Below, in pieces: positions 1 through 9,055 of a stretch of 64,000 bases of DNA. The notes beneath the pieces were generated by a model. The model had not been told where the DNA came from and did not search any database. It saw only the letters and a list, made by a program, of their open reading frames with translations. Position 1 is the first letter of the stretch, and every line of letters begins with the position of its first letter. Both the position numbers and the translations under genes were made by a program. Source of the DNA: Bacillota bacterium (GTDB taxonomy: Bacteria > Bacillota > Clostridia > Oscillospirales > Ruminococcaceae); assembly GCA_023421245.1 (NCBI GenBank), contig JAEZTV010000034.1, forward strand, positions 186,001-250,000. Reading direction: 5' to 3'.

Positions 1-1145
1 TCCGGAATAATTTCACCTGCCTTGCGCACCCGGATGATATCACCCTCGCGGATATCCTTTTCCTTGATGTAGTCTTCGTTGTGCAGCACGGCGCGGCTGA
101 CGGCGGTTCCCGCGAGTGTAATAGGCTCAAATATAGCTGTTGGAGTAAGTGCGCCGGTTCTGCCAACATTGATTTCTATCTTCAAAAGCTTTGTTGACTT
201 CTCTTCGGGCGGGTATTTAAACGCCACTGCCCATCGCGGAAATTTTGAAGTTGCACCCAACAGTTCTCTTGCTGAAAAGGCATCAACCTTTACAACCGCG
301 CCGTCGATATCAAAGGGGAAGCTTCCGCGCCGCATACCAATCAGCTCTATCCTTTGTGTGACGTCGCCGATGTTATCAAACACCTGGTAAGATGGTATTA
401 CCTTAAAGCCAAGCTCTGCAAGAAGGGCAAGCGATTGATGATGAGAATTCAGCACTACACCTTCAATCTGCTGAATGTTAAACACAAAGATATCAAGCTT
501 TCTCTGCGCGGTAATTCTGGGGTCCTTCTGCCGCAGCGAACCCGCTGCCGCATTGCGGGGATTTTTAAACGGCTGCACGCCCTCAAGCTCCTGATGTTTA
601 ACTACCTCATCAAAGCTTTTACGCGGCATAAAAACCTCGCCGCGCACCACCAGATAGGGGATTGCGCGTTTGAGCCTTAGCGGAACTGAGCCGATTGTTT
701 TAATGTTCTGGGTAACCTCCTCGCCCACAAAGCCATCTCCGCGTGTAGCGCCGCGTACGAACACACCATCGCGGTATTCCAACGCCACGGACAGCCCATC
801 TATTTTGGGCTCGACAACATAGACCACATCCGGCACCTTGTCGCGCACCTTGCGGTCAAACGCCTTTACCTCATCCAGAGAAAAAACATCCTGCAGGCTG
901 CCCATCTGAACGGTGTGGGTCACAGAAGCAAAGGTGTTGAGTGCCTTACCGCCCACCCGCTGTGAGGGGGAATCTTCAGAAAGCAGCGCGGGGAATCTTT
1001 CCTCAAGGCCGATAAGCTCATGCATCAGCGCATCGTACTCAAAGTCCTCAACGGCAGGGTTGTCCAACACATAGTACCGGTGATTATAGTCCTCCAGCAA
1101 TGTTCTAAGCTCGTTTACTCTGTCCTGAGCAACTGTAAAATCCAT
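1..1145 (-). CDS. ligA: NAD-dependent DNA ligase, N-terminal part (cut by window edge)
   Basis: Seals nicks in duplex DNA using NAD+, in replication and repair. The visible 381 codons cover the adenylation half. The N-terminal Ia-like region has the HRYYVLDNP stretch near residues 22-30, the nucleotidyltransferase motif EPKIDGL puts the adenylated lysine at about residue 114, and the OB fold begins near the edge with GRTGALTPTA. The ATG at 1145 is preceded by an AGGATGG ribosome binding site. The zinc finger, HhH and BRCT parts lie outside the window. The protein follows the LigA family closely and shows no frameshift. The gene is transcribed out of the window; its upstream neighbour is a hairpin-rich intergenic region. 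Confidence 0.97.
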   Translation of the reverse strand, partial: MDFTVAQDRVNELRTLLEDYNHRYYVLDNPAVEDFEYDALMHELIGLEERFPALLSEDSPSQRVGGKALNTFASVTHTVQMGSLQDVFSLDEVKAFDRKVRDKVPDVVYVVEPKIDGLSVALEYRDGVFVRGATRGDGFVGEEVTQNIKTIGSVPLRLKRAIPYLVVRGEVFMPRKSFDEVVKHQELEGVQPFKNPRNAAAGSLRQKDPRITAQRKLDIFVFNIQQIEGVVLNSHHQSLALLAELGFKVIPSYQVFDNIGDVTQRIELIGMRRGSFPFDIDGAVVKVDAFSARELLGATSKFPRWAVAFKYPPEEKSTKLLKIEINVGRTGALTPTAIFEPITLAGTAVSRAVLHNEDYIKEKDIREGDIIRVRKAGEIIP

Positions 1146-1540
1146 ATAAAACCCATCCTGTTTTATCCCTATTTGCCGGGGCATGCTGTATGCCTCAGCT
1201 ATGTATCCCCCTTGCGGTTATTATATCATAAAAAGCGGAGCGTTTATGATATAATGGTCCATCAAAAGGCGGTTACCGCGTAAGCGGTGAGCCGTTGGGC
1301 ATACAGCATATAATATCAGCAATGATGATATTACATCATAAAACCACAACATAAAACGGCATGCCGTTTTGTACGCAGTGTTCGTTGTAAATGCGCCGTA
1401 TACCGGCGTATGAGTGGGGTTTCGATGAAATAAATCCGTTGTGCCGCCATGCGGCACAGGCCGCGCAACGTACGGACAATGGCTGTAAAACAGCTATTGC
1501 GGATTTATTATAGCATATTATGCCCGTATTTTGTATGGGA
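1146..1540. repeat. Intergenic hairpin-array element, locus A (ligA-yunB gap)
   Basis: No gene is visible in this 395-base gap. It holds a string of near-perfect inverted repeats. These are 1220-1232 with 1243-1255 (13 bp), 1275-1279 with 1284-1288, the palindrome 1353-1370, 1394-1398 with 1404-1408, 1440-1447 with 1451-1458 (8 bp), and 1477-1485 with 1491-1499 (9 bp, one G-T pair). Several recur in the same order at locus B (37.69-37.84 kb) with different loops. The 1257-1316 stretch is about three quarters identical to 44207-44266 of locus C. It could be a mobile miniature element or a structured RNA; I do not recognise a named family. Confidence 0.75.
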
Positions 1541-2218
1541 TTAGTTCGAATAATCGTTAATTTTTGAGATCAGCGATGAATCATCACCGGTGACCTCGGT
1601 AAACGATTCGGGTACTCTGCCTACAATAATATTATCAATAACAATAAAGTTGCACGGAACCTCAACACGGCTGGAATGTCCCGCTATCATTGCGGTAACG
1701 GCGACGTTAATCTCAAGCATAATGCGATGGCGTGTTTGGTTAATGCCTGCTCCTTCAAACGAATGGGAAAGCTGGGCCTCAACTTCGCTGGCCGGTGCAA
1801 TACGAAATGGCACGGAAGGTCCGCGCCCTACAAAAACCTGATTACCCAGTAAGGTTCCAATGTGAATCTTAATTTCGGTATCATCAATATTCGATAACCC
1901 GTCCAGGATAGATGTCGTCAGGCGGGATTTTAAGACGTTAATGTTCACGGCGTTGCTTTCCACCGCCGTAATTGCGCCGCTGGTATCGGTAGATACGCTG
2001 ACAAGGTCGTTGTATTGTACGCGGGAGCTTTCAAGCTCGGATATCACCGATTCATTAATGATTCTGGTGGCAAGTGTTTTTGCCTGATATTCCGAGAAGG
2101 TATCAATCACCGGACGCATCTTAATGTCACAGAATATCAGTGTCGCGAGCACAACGGCAAGCGAAAGCATAAGCTTTAACCGCAGACGCTGTGCATCATC
2201 CAGTCGAAGCCTGCGCAT
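1541..2218 (-). CDS. yunB: Sporulation protein YunB
   Basis: About 225 residues matching the YunB family. In Bacillus this is a mother-cell sporulation protein of unknown biochemical role. A basic N-terminus is followed by one membrane segment at about residues 15-31 and then a soluble domain with the family-typical phrases IINESV and GTLLGNQVFVGRGP. I place the start at the ATG at 2218 because a GGGGTG site lies just upstream; a TTG at 2248 in the same frame is a weaker alternative. It stands alone between pfkA and locus A, with no sigma-E promoter I can call with confidence. It supports an endospore-forming host. Confidence 0.9.
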   Translation of the reverse strand: MRRLRLDDAQRLRLKLMLSLAVVLATLIFCDIKMRPVIDTFSEYQAKTLATRIINESVISELESSRVQYNDLVSVSTDTSGAITAVESNAVNINVLKSRLTTSILDGLSNIDDTEIKIHIGTLLGNQVFVGRGPSVPFRIAPASEVEAQLSHSFEGAGINQTRHRIMLEINVAVTAMIAGHSSRVEVPCNFIVIDNIIVGRVPESFTEVTGDDSSLISKINDYSN

Positions 2219-2386
2219 GTCACCCCGCCACCCCTCAAAAAGATACAACCTCGGTGATTGTACAAAAATTCATAGTTCTTCTTTCGTTATTCTTACAAAA
2301 CAGAAAATCTTCTCAAGGTATATATATTCAGCACTGCTCGGGCATGTTTCCTTACACGGGTCTCTTTTTTGATATCATCCTTACGT

Positions 2387-2418
2387 AAAAGGTCCGCAGT
2401 GCTCATACACTGCGGACC
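2387..2418 (-). terminator. Rho-independent terminator of pfkA
   Basis: A perfect 11-bp stem pairs 2391-2401 with 2408-2418 around a 6-base loop. On the minus strand it is followed by TTTT at 2390-2387. It lies 20 bases beyond the pfkA stop and separates pfkA from yunB. Confidence 0.88.
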
Positions 2419-2438
2419 CCGCGCAATGCGCGATTGTG

Positions 2439-3425
2439 TTAAATCGAAATCTGGTGTGCTACTTCATAAGCCTGACGATCGATATCCTTCTTCATCTGAA
2501 GTGCTTCGTAGATGTCGATGTCGGTGATCTTATTATCGCGCACCACCACAACACGGTTGCCAACGCCCTTAGCAAGCAGGCCCACCGCATAGTTGCCCAT
2601 TCGGCTTGCAATCACGCGATCCTGCACAGTGGGAGAACCGCCGCGCTGAACATGACCCAGTACCGTCGAACGGGTCTCAATCTTGGTATTCTCCTGAATC
2701 ATCTTCGCAAGCCCATCCAGACTGGGTGTTCCGTCGGCGACTACGCCCTCGGCAACCACAACAATAAAATGGTGCTTGCCCGTCCCTTGCGTTTTCATCA
2801 TGCGGTCATAAACGTCACGCTTAAGATCGTATTCAATTTCGGGAACAAGAATTGCCGTGGCACCGCAGGCAATACCGGTATTGAGCGCAATGTGCCCTGC
2901 ATGGCGACCCATTACCTCCACCACACTGCAGCGGTCATGGGACTGTGCAGTATCCCTAAGCCTGTCCACCATATCCATCGCGGTGTTCATCGCGGTGTCA
3001 TAGCCGATTGTGTAATCGGACGCAGAAATATCGTTGTCTATTGTACCGGGCAAGCCGATACAGGGAATGCCAAGCAACGAAAGGTCGCGTGCACCACGGA
3101 ACGAACCGTCACCACCAATTGTGACAAGGCCGTCAATACCGTATTTAATGCACGTTTGTTTCGCTTCTTCCACACCCTCTGGATCGCGGAATCTTGCACA
3201 GCGGGCAGTATAGAGCATGGTTCCGCCGCGGTGTATGATATCCGAAACGCTGCGCAGGGTCATCTCCTGCATTTCTCCGGTGATGAGGCCGTTATAGCCT
3301 CTCATAATACCCATAACACGCAAACCTTGGTTTAGTCCGGTCCTTACGACAGCGCGCACTGCCGCGTTCATACCCGGCGCGTCTCCTCCGCTGGTAAGTA
3401 CACCAATAGTTTTTACCTGATTCAT
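2439..3425 (-). CDS. pfkA: ATP-dependent 6-phosphofructokinase
   Basis: Phosphorylates fructose 6-phosphate to the 1,6-bisphosphate, the committed step of glycolysis, in the cytoplasm. The 328 residues are typical for bacterial PfkA. The ATP site GGDGS lies at 104-108 and the catalytic PGTIDND loop at 126-132. Gly (not Asp) after GGD and Gly (not Lys) in PGTIDND indicate the ATP-dependent rather than the pyrophosphate-dependent type, which is family knowledge. MGRHAGH and the C-terminal GHVQRGG substrate loop are also present. ATG start with an upstream GGAAAGG. It lies downstream of dnaE, as in many Clostridia, but has its own promoter and terminator. Confidence 0.97.
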   Translation of the reverse strand: MNQVKTIGVLTSGGDAPGMNAAVRAVVRTGLNQGLRVMGIMRGYNGLITGEMQEMTLRSVSDIIHRGGTMLYTARCARFRDPEGVEEAKQTCIKYGIDGLVTIGGDGSFRGARDLSLLGIPCIGLPGTIDNDISASDYTIGYDTAMNTAMDMVDRLRDTAQSHDRCSVVEVMGRHAGHIALNTGIACGATAILVPEIEYDLKRDVYDRMMKTQGTGKHHFIVVVAEGVVADGTPSLDGLAKMIQENTKIETRSTVLGHVQRGGSPTVQDRVIASRMGNYAVGLLAKGVGNRVVVVRDNKITDIDIYEALQMKKDIDRQAYEVAHQISI

Positions 3426-3549
3426 AATTACGACCGTGCCTTTCCCATACTACCCTAACCGGCATAGTATAAAATGATGATATCGTTTGCTGCTTCGTTA
3501 ATTGCTTCGACGTTTTATAACTTTCGTGTTAAGCTGCCAACAACTTATA

Positions 3550-3578
3550 ATTATAATATATTATACTGGCTTTTTCAA
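3550..3578 (-). promoter_or_regulatory. Sigma-A type promoter of pfkA
   Basis: On the minus strand TTGAAA (3578-3573), 17 bases, then TATAAT (3555-3550). It sits between the dnaE stop and the pfkA start, leaving a leader of about 120 bases. This allows pfkA to be expressed independently of dnaE. Confidence 0.8.
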
Positions 3579-3608
3579 TCATTATTGGCAGAATTCTGAC
3601 AGAATTCA

Positions 3609-6600
3609 TCATCTGCGCAGTACGACGTTAGTGTCCCCAAGCATACGGCGCAGCTCATTAAGCAGGATTGGGTCCGGGGTTGTCCACATCGTGCGGGCGG
3701 CTTGTGTTAACACGTTCTCTTGTGTAAAGTACACATATACCGGTGTCTGCCCCGAGAAGAACTCAAGCATCGGCTGAACACGCTGCAAGCGCTCATCATC
3801 ACGCGAGGTAAGTTTAAGATAAAGTCCATGACGCGCTTTTTTTTCGGACACCTGTGAATTACCGTCCCGCCTAGGAGTGCCGGCAGTTGATTGCGCCTGC
3901 GCTTTCAATGCGTCCTCCACCGTTTGGATGCTTTCGCAGATAATCTTGGGCTCCTCCTCTTCGCGAAAAGAGATGCGTCCGGTAATTACCGCTATAGCCC
4001 CATCTTCAATCACATGAGAATCGGACAAACCTTCCAGTAGGTTTGGAAACACGATTGCCTCAAGAGATGCCGTAGTATCCTCTATCTGAATAAACGCCAT
4101 CGTCTGGTTGTTCTTAGTAGTCTTGAGCTTTTTACTTGTAATAATACAGAGCATTTTAGCGATATCCCTATCCTTAAACCGGCCGGTGCCTTCTGTAGAT
4201 GAACGTGCGATCTGCACAAGTTCTATCGTCCGCAACTTTGCGGCGGCACTACGGTAATCGTTGAGCGGGTGCCCCGACAGGAATATGCCAACTGTCTCCT
4301 TCTCATAACGCAAAAGCTCGGCAAGCGAGAATTCCTCTTCCGCAGGTATGGGCGGTTCGTAGCTTTCATCCACAGTACTGCTGGCAAATAGATCAAGCTG
4401 CCCTTCAAGCATGCTTTTTCCGCGCGAACCAATCCCCGTGAGGATATCCGGCGCATGCAGCATAAGCTGACGGCGCTTGTAGCCCATACTGTCAAAGGCT
4501 CCCGCCTTAATTAGACTTTCTAATCCCCTGCGGTTGAGATCAATCCCTTGCAGCCGCTCACAAAAGCTGTAAAACGATTGGTACGACCCTTTGCGCCGGC
4601 GGTTTTCAATCAGATCACGAATCACCCCACGGCCCAGATTTTTAATGGCAAGCAGACCAAAGCGAATGCTGTCACCCGATACGGCAAAGCCTTCTTCACT
4701 CTGGTTTATATCAGCGGGCAGCACCTGAATACCGATACGGGTGCATTCGTTGATATACTCAACCACCTTATCGGTGTTATCAAGTACACTGGTCAAAAGT
4801 GCCGCCATATATTCTTTCGGGTAATGGCATTTTAGGTAAGCGGTCTGATACGCAACGGCAGCATAGGCAGCGGCATGTGATTTATTAAAAGCATACGATG
4901 CAAAGCTTGACATTTCATCAAAAATTTCATTTGCAATCTCAGCTGGCACTCCGTTGCTGACAGCGCCGACGCATTCGACACTACCATCCTCTTTTTTTGC
5001 GCCGTAGATAAAGTTATGGCGTTCTTTTTCCATGACATCCGCTTTTTTCTTGGACATAGCACGGCGCACAAGGTCAGCCCTGCCGTAAGAATACCCCGCA
5101 AGCTGACGGCATATCTGCATGACCTGTTCCTGATAAACAATGCAGCCATAGGTTACATCAAGAATCGGCTTTAGCAGCGATGTTTTGTAGGTAATTGAGT
5201 CGGGTGCATGACGGTTTGCAATATATTTCGGAATCGAATCCATCGGTCCCGGACGATACAGGGATATCACCGCAATCAAGTCCTCCAGACTATGCGGCTT
5301 AAGCTCGGTAAGCACCCTGCGCATTCCGGCCGACTCGAACTGAAACACGCCCTGCGTCAGCCCTTGCGAGAGCATCGTAAATACCTTTTGATCGGTCTCC
5401 GAGATTTTATCCATTGAAAAATCAGGGTTAATACGGCGAATCATCACCTCACAGTCGTGCACAACGGTAAGGTTGCGCAGTCCAAGGAAGTCCATTTTAA
5501 GCAGGCCAAGCTCCTCAAGCGTTGTCATGGGGAACTGGGTGATAATTGCATCGTCACTTTTGGTAAGCGGCACATAATCGCTGACGGGATCACGGGTAAT
5601 TACGACCCCCGCCGCATGAGTAGACGAATGTCGCGGCATACCCTCTACCTTACGCGCCATATCGAGCAGCTCTTTGATGCGTGCGTCGGTATCATAAAGG
5701 GTTTGTAGCTCGGGAACCACCGCAAGCGCTTTGTCCAAGGTCATGTGCAGTTCGGTAGGAACCAGCTTTGCAACAATATCCACAGTCTGGTACGAGATTG
5801 CAAGTGCACGACCGACATCTCGTATTGCGGCACGGGCAGCCATCGTTCCAAACGTGATAATCTGCGCAACATGATCGTCGCCATATTTTGAAACAACGTA
5901 GTCGATGACCTGCTGGCGGCGCTCATAACAAAAATCGATATCAAAGTCGGGCATACTGATGCGCTCAGGGTTAAGAAAGCGCTCGAACAGCAGGTTGTAT
6001 TTTATGGGGTCTATACCAGTGATGCCAATGCAATAAGCGGCGAGACTGCCCGCACCCGAACCCCTGCCCGGCCCGACAGGGATGTTGTTTTTGTGCGCGT
6101 AATCGATAAAGTCGTGCACAATTAAAAAGTAGTCGACATATCCCATCCTGCTTATGACCGAAATCTCATATTCCAGTCGTTTCACAATGGCTTCGTCGGG
6201 CTCGCTGCCATAGTAACGGTGCATCCCCTCATAGCATTTCTCTTTAAAGTAAGCTAGGTTTTCCTTTCCGTGCGGCGCGGTAAAATGCGGCAGCTTGGTT
6301 ACGCCAAACTCAAACGAAACATCACATCGATCGGCAATCCTTACGGTGTTCTCTATTGCCTGCGGCGCATAAGAGAATAGCTCACTCATCTCCTCAGCGC
6401 TTTTGATGTAAAACTCATCGGTTGCAAATTCAAGCGTGTCGTCGTCCTCTACCGTATGACCGGTTTGGATGCACACCATTACATGGTGCATCTTAGAATC
6501 CTCGCGCTGAAGGTAGTGCGAATCGTTCGTAGCAACAAGGCCGATGCCCGTCTCCTGCGACAAGCGCACAATATGGGGAAGTATCTCCTTTTGCTCTCTG

Positions 6601-7139
6601 ATTCCGTGGTCCTGTATCTCTAGGAAGTAGTTGTCTTTTCCAAATATTCGCGCGTAGCGTAAGGCTGTTTGCTTTGCCGCCTCGTAGCCTTCTCCAAGCA
6701 GCTTGCGCGGAATCTCACCTGCAAGGCAGGCGGAAAGGCAGATTAAGCCTTCGTGGTAACGCTCCAACAGTTCAAGGTCCACACGTGGGCGGTTATAAAA
6801 GCCCTCGGTGAAACCACGCGAAACCATTTGTATCAGGTTTTGATACCCCTGATTGTTTTCACACAGAAGCACGAGATGATAGGGGCTGGTATCAAGCTGA
6901 TGCACCTTATCAAAGCGAGTGCGCGGCGCAACATATACCTCACAACCAATTACAGGCTTTATCCCCTGCTCGTGCGCCTGCTTATAGAAATCAATCACAC
7001 CATACATTACGCCATGATCGGTTATTGCAACTGCCTTTTGCCCAAGCTCCTTTGCGCGTGTAATGAGCTTGGGTATCCTGCAGGCACCGTCAAGCAGGCT
7101 GTATTCACTATGTACGTGAAGATGAACAAAATCCTTCAC
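3609..7139 (-). CDS. dnaE: DNA polymerase III subunit alpha (DnaE type)
   Basis: Replicative polymerase subunit of 1176 residues. The PHP domain starts at once (HLHVHSEYSLLDG, residues 6-18). The polymerase core has GPGRGSGAGS at 356-365 and the catalytic aspartates in PDFDIDF at 397-403. Helix-hairpin-helix and beta-clamp regions follow, and near the C-terminus there is an OB fold (MAFIQIED). The length and the absence of an inserted exonuclease show DnaE rather than PolC. The start is the GTG at 7139, with GAGGAGG eight bases upstream. It follows whiA by 61 bases and is probably cotranscribed with the murB-rapZ-whiA group. Confidence 0.97.
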   Translation of the reverse strand: MKDFVHLHVHSEYSLLDGACRIPKLITRAKELGQKAVAITDHGVMYGVIDFYKQAHEQGIKPVIGCEVYVAPRTRFDKVHQLDTSPYHLVLLCENNQGYQNLIQMVSRGFTEGFYNRPRVDLELLERYHEGLICLSACLAGEIPRKLLGEGYEAAKQTALRYARIFGKDNYFLEIQDHGIREQKEILPHIVRLSQETGIGLVATNDSHYLQREDSKMHHVMVCIQTGHTVEDDDTLEFATDEFYIKSAEEMSELFSYAPQAIENTVRIADRCDVSFEFGVTKLPHFTAPHGKENLAYFKEKCYEGMHRYYGSEPDEAIVKRLEYEISVISRMGYVDYFLIVHDFIDYAHKNNIPVGPGRGSGAGSLAAYCIGITGIDPIKYNLLFERFLNPERISMPDFDIDFCYERRQQVIDYVVSKYGDDHVAQIITFGTMAARAAIRDVGRALAISYQTVDIVAKLVPTELHMTLDKALAVVPELQTLYDTDARIKELLDMARKVEGMPRHSSTHAAGVVITRDPVSDYVPLTKSDDAIITQFPMTTLEELGLLKMDFLGLRNLTVVHDCEVMIRRINPDFSMDKISETDQKVFTMLSQGLTQGVFQFESAGMRRVLTELKPHSLEDLIAVISLYRPGPMDSIPKYIANRHAPDSITYKTSLLKPILDVTYGCIVYQEQVMQICRQLAGYSYGRADLVRRAMSKKKADVMEKERHNFIYGAKKEDGSVECVGAVSNGVPAEIANEIFDEMSSFASYAFNKSHAAAYAAVAYQTAYLKCHYPKEYMAALLTSVLDNTDKVVEYINECTRIGIQVLPADINQSEEGFAVSGDSIRFGLLAIKNLGRGVIRDLIENRRRKGSYQSFYSFCERLQGIDLNRRGLESLIKAGAFDSMGYKRRQLMLHAPDILTGIGSRGKSMLEGQLDLFASSTVDESYEPPIPAEEEFSLAELLRYEKETVGIFLSGHPLNDYRSAAAKLRTIELVQIARSSTEGTGRFKDRDIAKMLCIITSKKLKTTKNNQTMAFIQIEDTTASLEAIVFPNLLEGLSDSHVIEDGAIAVITGRISFREEEEPKIICESIQTVEDALKAQAQSTAGTPRRDGNSQVSEKKARHGLYLKLTSRDDERLQRVQPMLEFFSGQTPVYVYFTQENVLTQAARTMWTTPDPILLNELRRMLGDTNVVLRR

Positions 7140-7184
7140 GGGGCAAGCCTCCTCTCGGATAAAGTTCGGTAAAAAGATCTGTTA

Positions 7185-8123
7185 TTACTTTTTGGTGTTG
7201 TTTTTGGATGCGCCCTTGCTTGTCTGTGCAATCTGTGTAAGCCTACGCAGCCTGTGGCTGACGCCCGAGCGCGTAAGCGGCGGGGTAAGCTGGCCGCCAA
7301 GCTCGCTTAACGAAAATTCGGGGTATTTGAGCCGCAGCACCGCAATCTCCTGAAGCTCGTCCGGCAGGGTATCAAAATCACCGGTACGCTTTAACAAGCG
7401 GATTGCTTGAATTTGAGCAGTGGAAGCGGTCACTGTTTTTTCTATGTTTGCGGTTTCGCAGTTCGTCTTACGGTTAATGTGGTTGCGCAGATCCTTGAGG
7501 ACCTTCACATCCATCAACTCAAGCGTTGCACGGGTGGCGCCCATATAGGTGATGAGGTCTTCAATCACCGTACTTTCACGGATATACAGCACATAGCTGC
7601 CTTTGCGATGGGTCACTTTTGTTTCAAAGCCGGCTGCAGAAAGGATGTATGCAAGATTCTTGCTCAAGGTAAAGCGCGGCGCAACAAACTCAATGCGGTA
7701 GGTTTTGCCCGGATCGCTGACATATCCGCATGCAAGAAATACACCGCGGATAAAGGCACTTGCTTCTTCCTCACGCTCGAGGTTTGCCATATTAATCTTA
7801 ACCGAGACCTCACTTAGGTCGTGAGAAAATAAAGATAGCAGCCTGCGTTTTTCATCAATATCATTGGTAGAAAGAAAAAACAGCGGGTTTGCCCCGCCCG
7901 TCACACGCAATGGCGCGTCTATCCCGCACAGTTCCTGCAGCAGCGCTTGGTAACGCCGTGCCACGCAATCGTGTTCTGTTTGCAGCAGCAAGGTATCCTG
8001 AGAAAAGCTGCGCGAGAACAATACAAGGCCATACAGCATTGCTTTATTCTGTAAAGCGGATAGCCTTGCTGGTGTTGCAAGCTCGCTTTTCAGTCTATAC
8101 CCAAAGCTTTCAGATTCAATCAA
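7185..8123 (-). CDS. whiA: WhiA-family DNA-binding protein
   Basis: WhiA combines a LAGLIDADG homing-endonuclease-like fold with a C-terminal helix-turn-helix. In Gram-positive bacteria it affects division, chromosome segregation or sporulation. Here SFGYRLKSELA is the usual N-terminus. The central part contains NRKTNCETANIEKT, a strong WhiA signature, and the HTH follows at LSELGGQLTPPLTRSGVSHR. I choose the TTG at 8123, seven bases after AGGAGG, giving 312 residues, the family length. The longer frame back to 8231 would overlap rapZ by 70 bases and adds a non-conserved leader. It sits directly after rapZ, with yvcK missing between them. Confidence 0.93.
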   Translation of the reverse strand: MIESESFGYRLKSELATPARLSALQNKAMLYGLVLFSRSFSQDTLLLQTEHDCVARRYQALLQELCGIDAPLRVTGGANPLFFLSTNDIDEKRRLLSLFSHDLSEVSVKINMANLEREEEASAFIRGVFLACGYVSDPGKTYRIEFVAPRFTLSKNLAYILSAAGFETKVTHRKGSYVLYIRESTVIEDLITYMGATRATLELMDVKVLKDLRNHINRKTNCETANIEKTVTASTAQIQAIRLLKRTGDFDTLPDELQEIAVLRLKYPEFSLSELGGQLTPPLTRSGVSHRLRRLTQIAQTSKGASKNNTKK

Positions 8124-8161
8124 ACATAATCCTCCTCTCCGTAAGAAGGCATACAGCAGTT

Positions 8162-9025
8162 TTAGCGATCCTTGGTAATATCGCGATGGTTTGCAATGGC
8201 ATGCATTCCCTTTTGCATAAGCGCGGTGCAAATCTTTTGTGCAAACGTTACAGAGCGATGCTTGCCGCCTGTACAGCCGATGGCAACCACAAGCTGACTT
8301 TTCCCTTCATTTGTATACAGCGGCAGCGAAAATTCAAGTAGGTCGATAATCTTTTTTAAGAATTCATTCGATTGCTCAAAGCTGAGCACAAAATCAGAAA
8401 CCTCTTTTTCCAATCCGGTTTTGTACTTTAGTTCATCATAATAATACGGGTTTGGCAAACAACGCACGTCAAACACCAGGTCGGCGTCGCTGGGTAAGCC
8501 GTATTTAAATCCAAATGACATGCAATTGACCATAACACCGGAGGACTGACTATCCAAAAAAAGCGCAGATAATCGCTCTTTGAGCTGTGCAGGAGAGAGA
8601 ATGGAGGTATCTATGGTATAATCCGCCCTGTTTTTTATCTGCTTGAGCATGACGCGCTCCACCGCAATCGCGTTTTCTATCGATGCATTTTCACTGTCTA
8701 CAAGCGGATGTTTTCGTCTGGTCTCCTTAAATCTACGGATCAGCACATCGTCGCGGCAATCAAGAAAAAGCACCTTGAAGCGATACCCGCTGTCCTTCAT
8801 TTCATTAAGGCTATCAATTAAACCGCTGAACATATTTCCGCCGCGGATATCGGTGACAATTGCAATCTTATCTATTTTGCCGTCCGACTGCGAACAAAGC
8901 TCGGCAAACTTTGGGATGAGGATGGGCGGCATATTATCGGCACAGAAAAACCCAATGTCCTCCATAACGTTTGCCGCTCTTGTTTTGCCGGCACCTGAAA
9001 GACCGGTGATAATTACAAGCTCCAT
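8162..9025 (-). CDS. rapZ: RapZ/YvcJ nucleotide-binding protein
   Basis: P-loop protein of 287 residues. Homologues act as an RNase adapter controlling glmS mRNA in enterobacteria and bind GTP as YvcJ in Bacillus; the target in this organism is unknown. The Walker A is GLSGAGKT near the N-terminus. DIRGG and the C-terminal GCTGGKHRSV, characteristic of the family, are both present. Start ATG at 9025 behind GGAGGGTG; an earlier in-frame start at 9043 lacks a better site. It lies 30 bases downstream of murB and 38 upstream of whiA, consistent with one transcript and a link to amino-sugar/wall metabolism. Confidence 0.95.
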   Translation of the reverse strand: MELVIITGLSGAGKTRAANVMEDIGFFCADNMPPILIPKFAELCSQSDGKIDKIAIVTDIRGGNMFSGLIDSLNEMKDSGYRFKVLFLDCRDDVLIRRFKETRRKHPLVDSENASIENAIAVERVMLKQIKNRADYTIDTSILSPAQLKERLSALFLDSQSSGVMVNCMSFGFKYGLPSDADLVFDVRCLPNPYYYDELKYKTGLEKEVSDFVLSFEQSNEFLKKIIDLLEFSLPLYTNEGKSQLVVAIGCTGGKHRSVTFAQKICTALMQKGMHAIANHRDITKDR

Positions 9026-9055
9026 ACAACGAGCACCCTCCACTTACGCAAAGCA

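Noticed and set aside
2436..3335. 299-codon plus-strand open frame opposite pfkA
   Set aside because: Antisense shadow of a well conserved gene; no ribosome binding site or family motif.
8124..8231. Longer N-terminus for WhiA
   Set aside because: It would overlap rapZ by 70 bases, lacks family similarity, and the TTG at 8123 has a better ribosome binding site.
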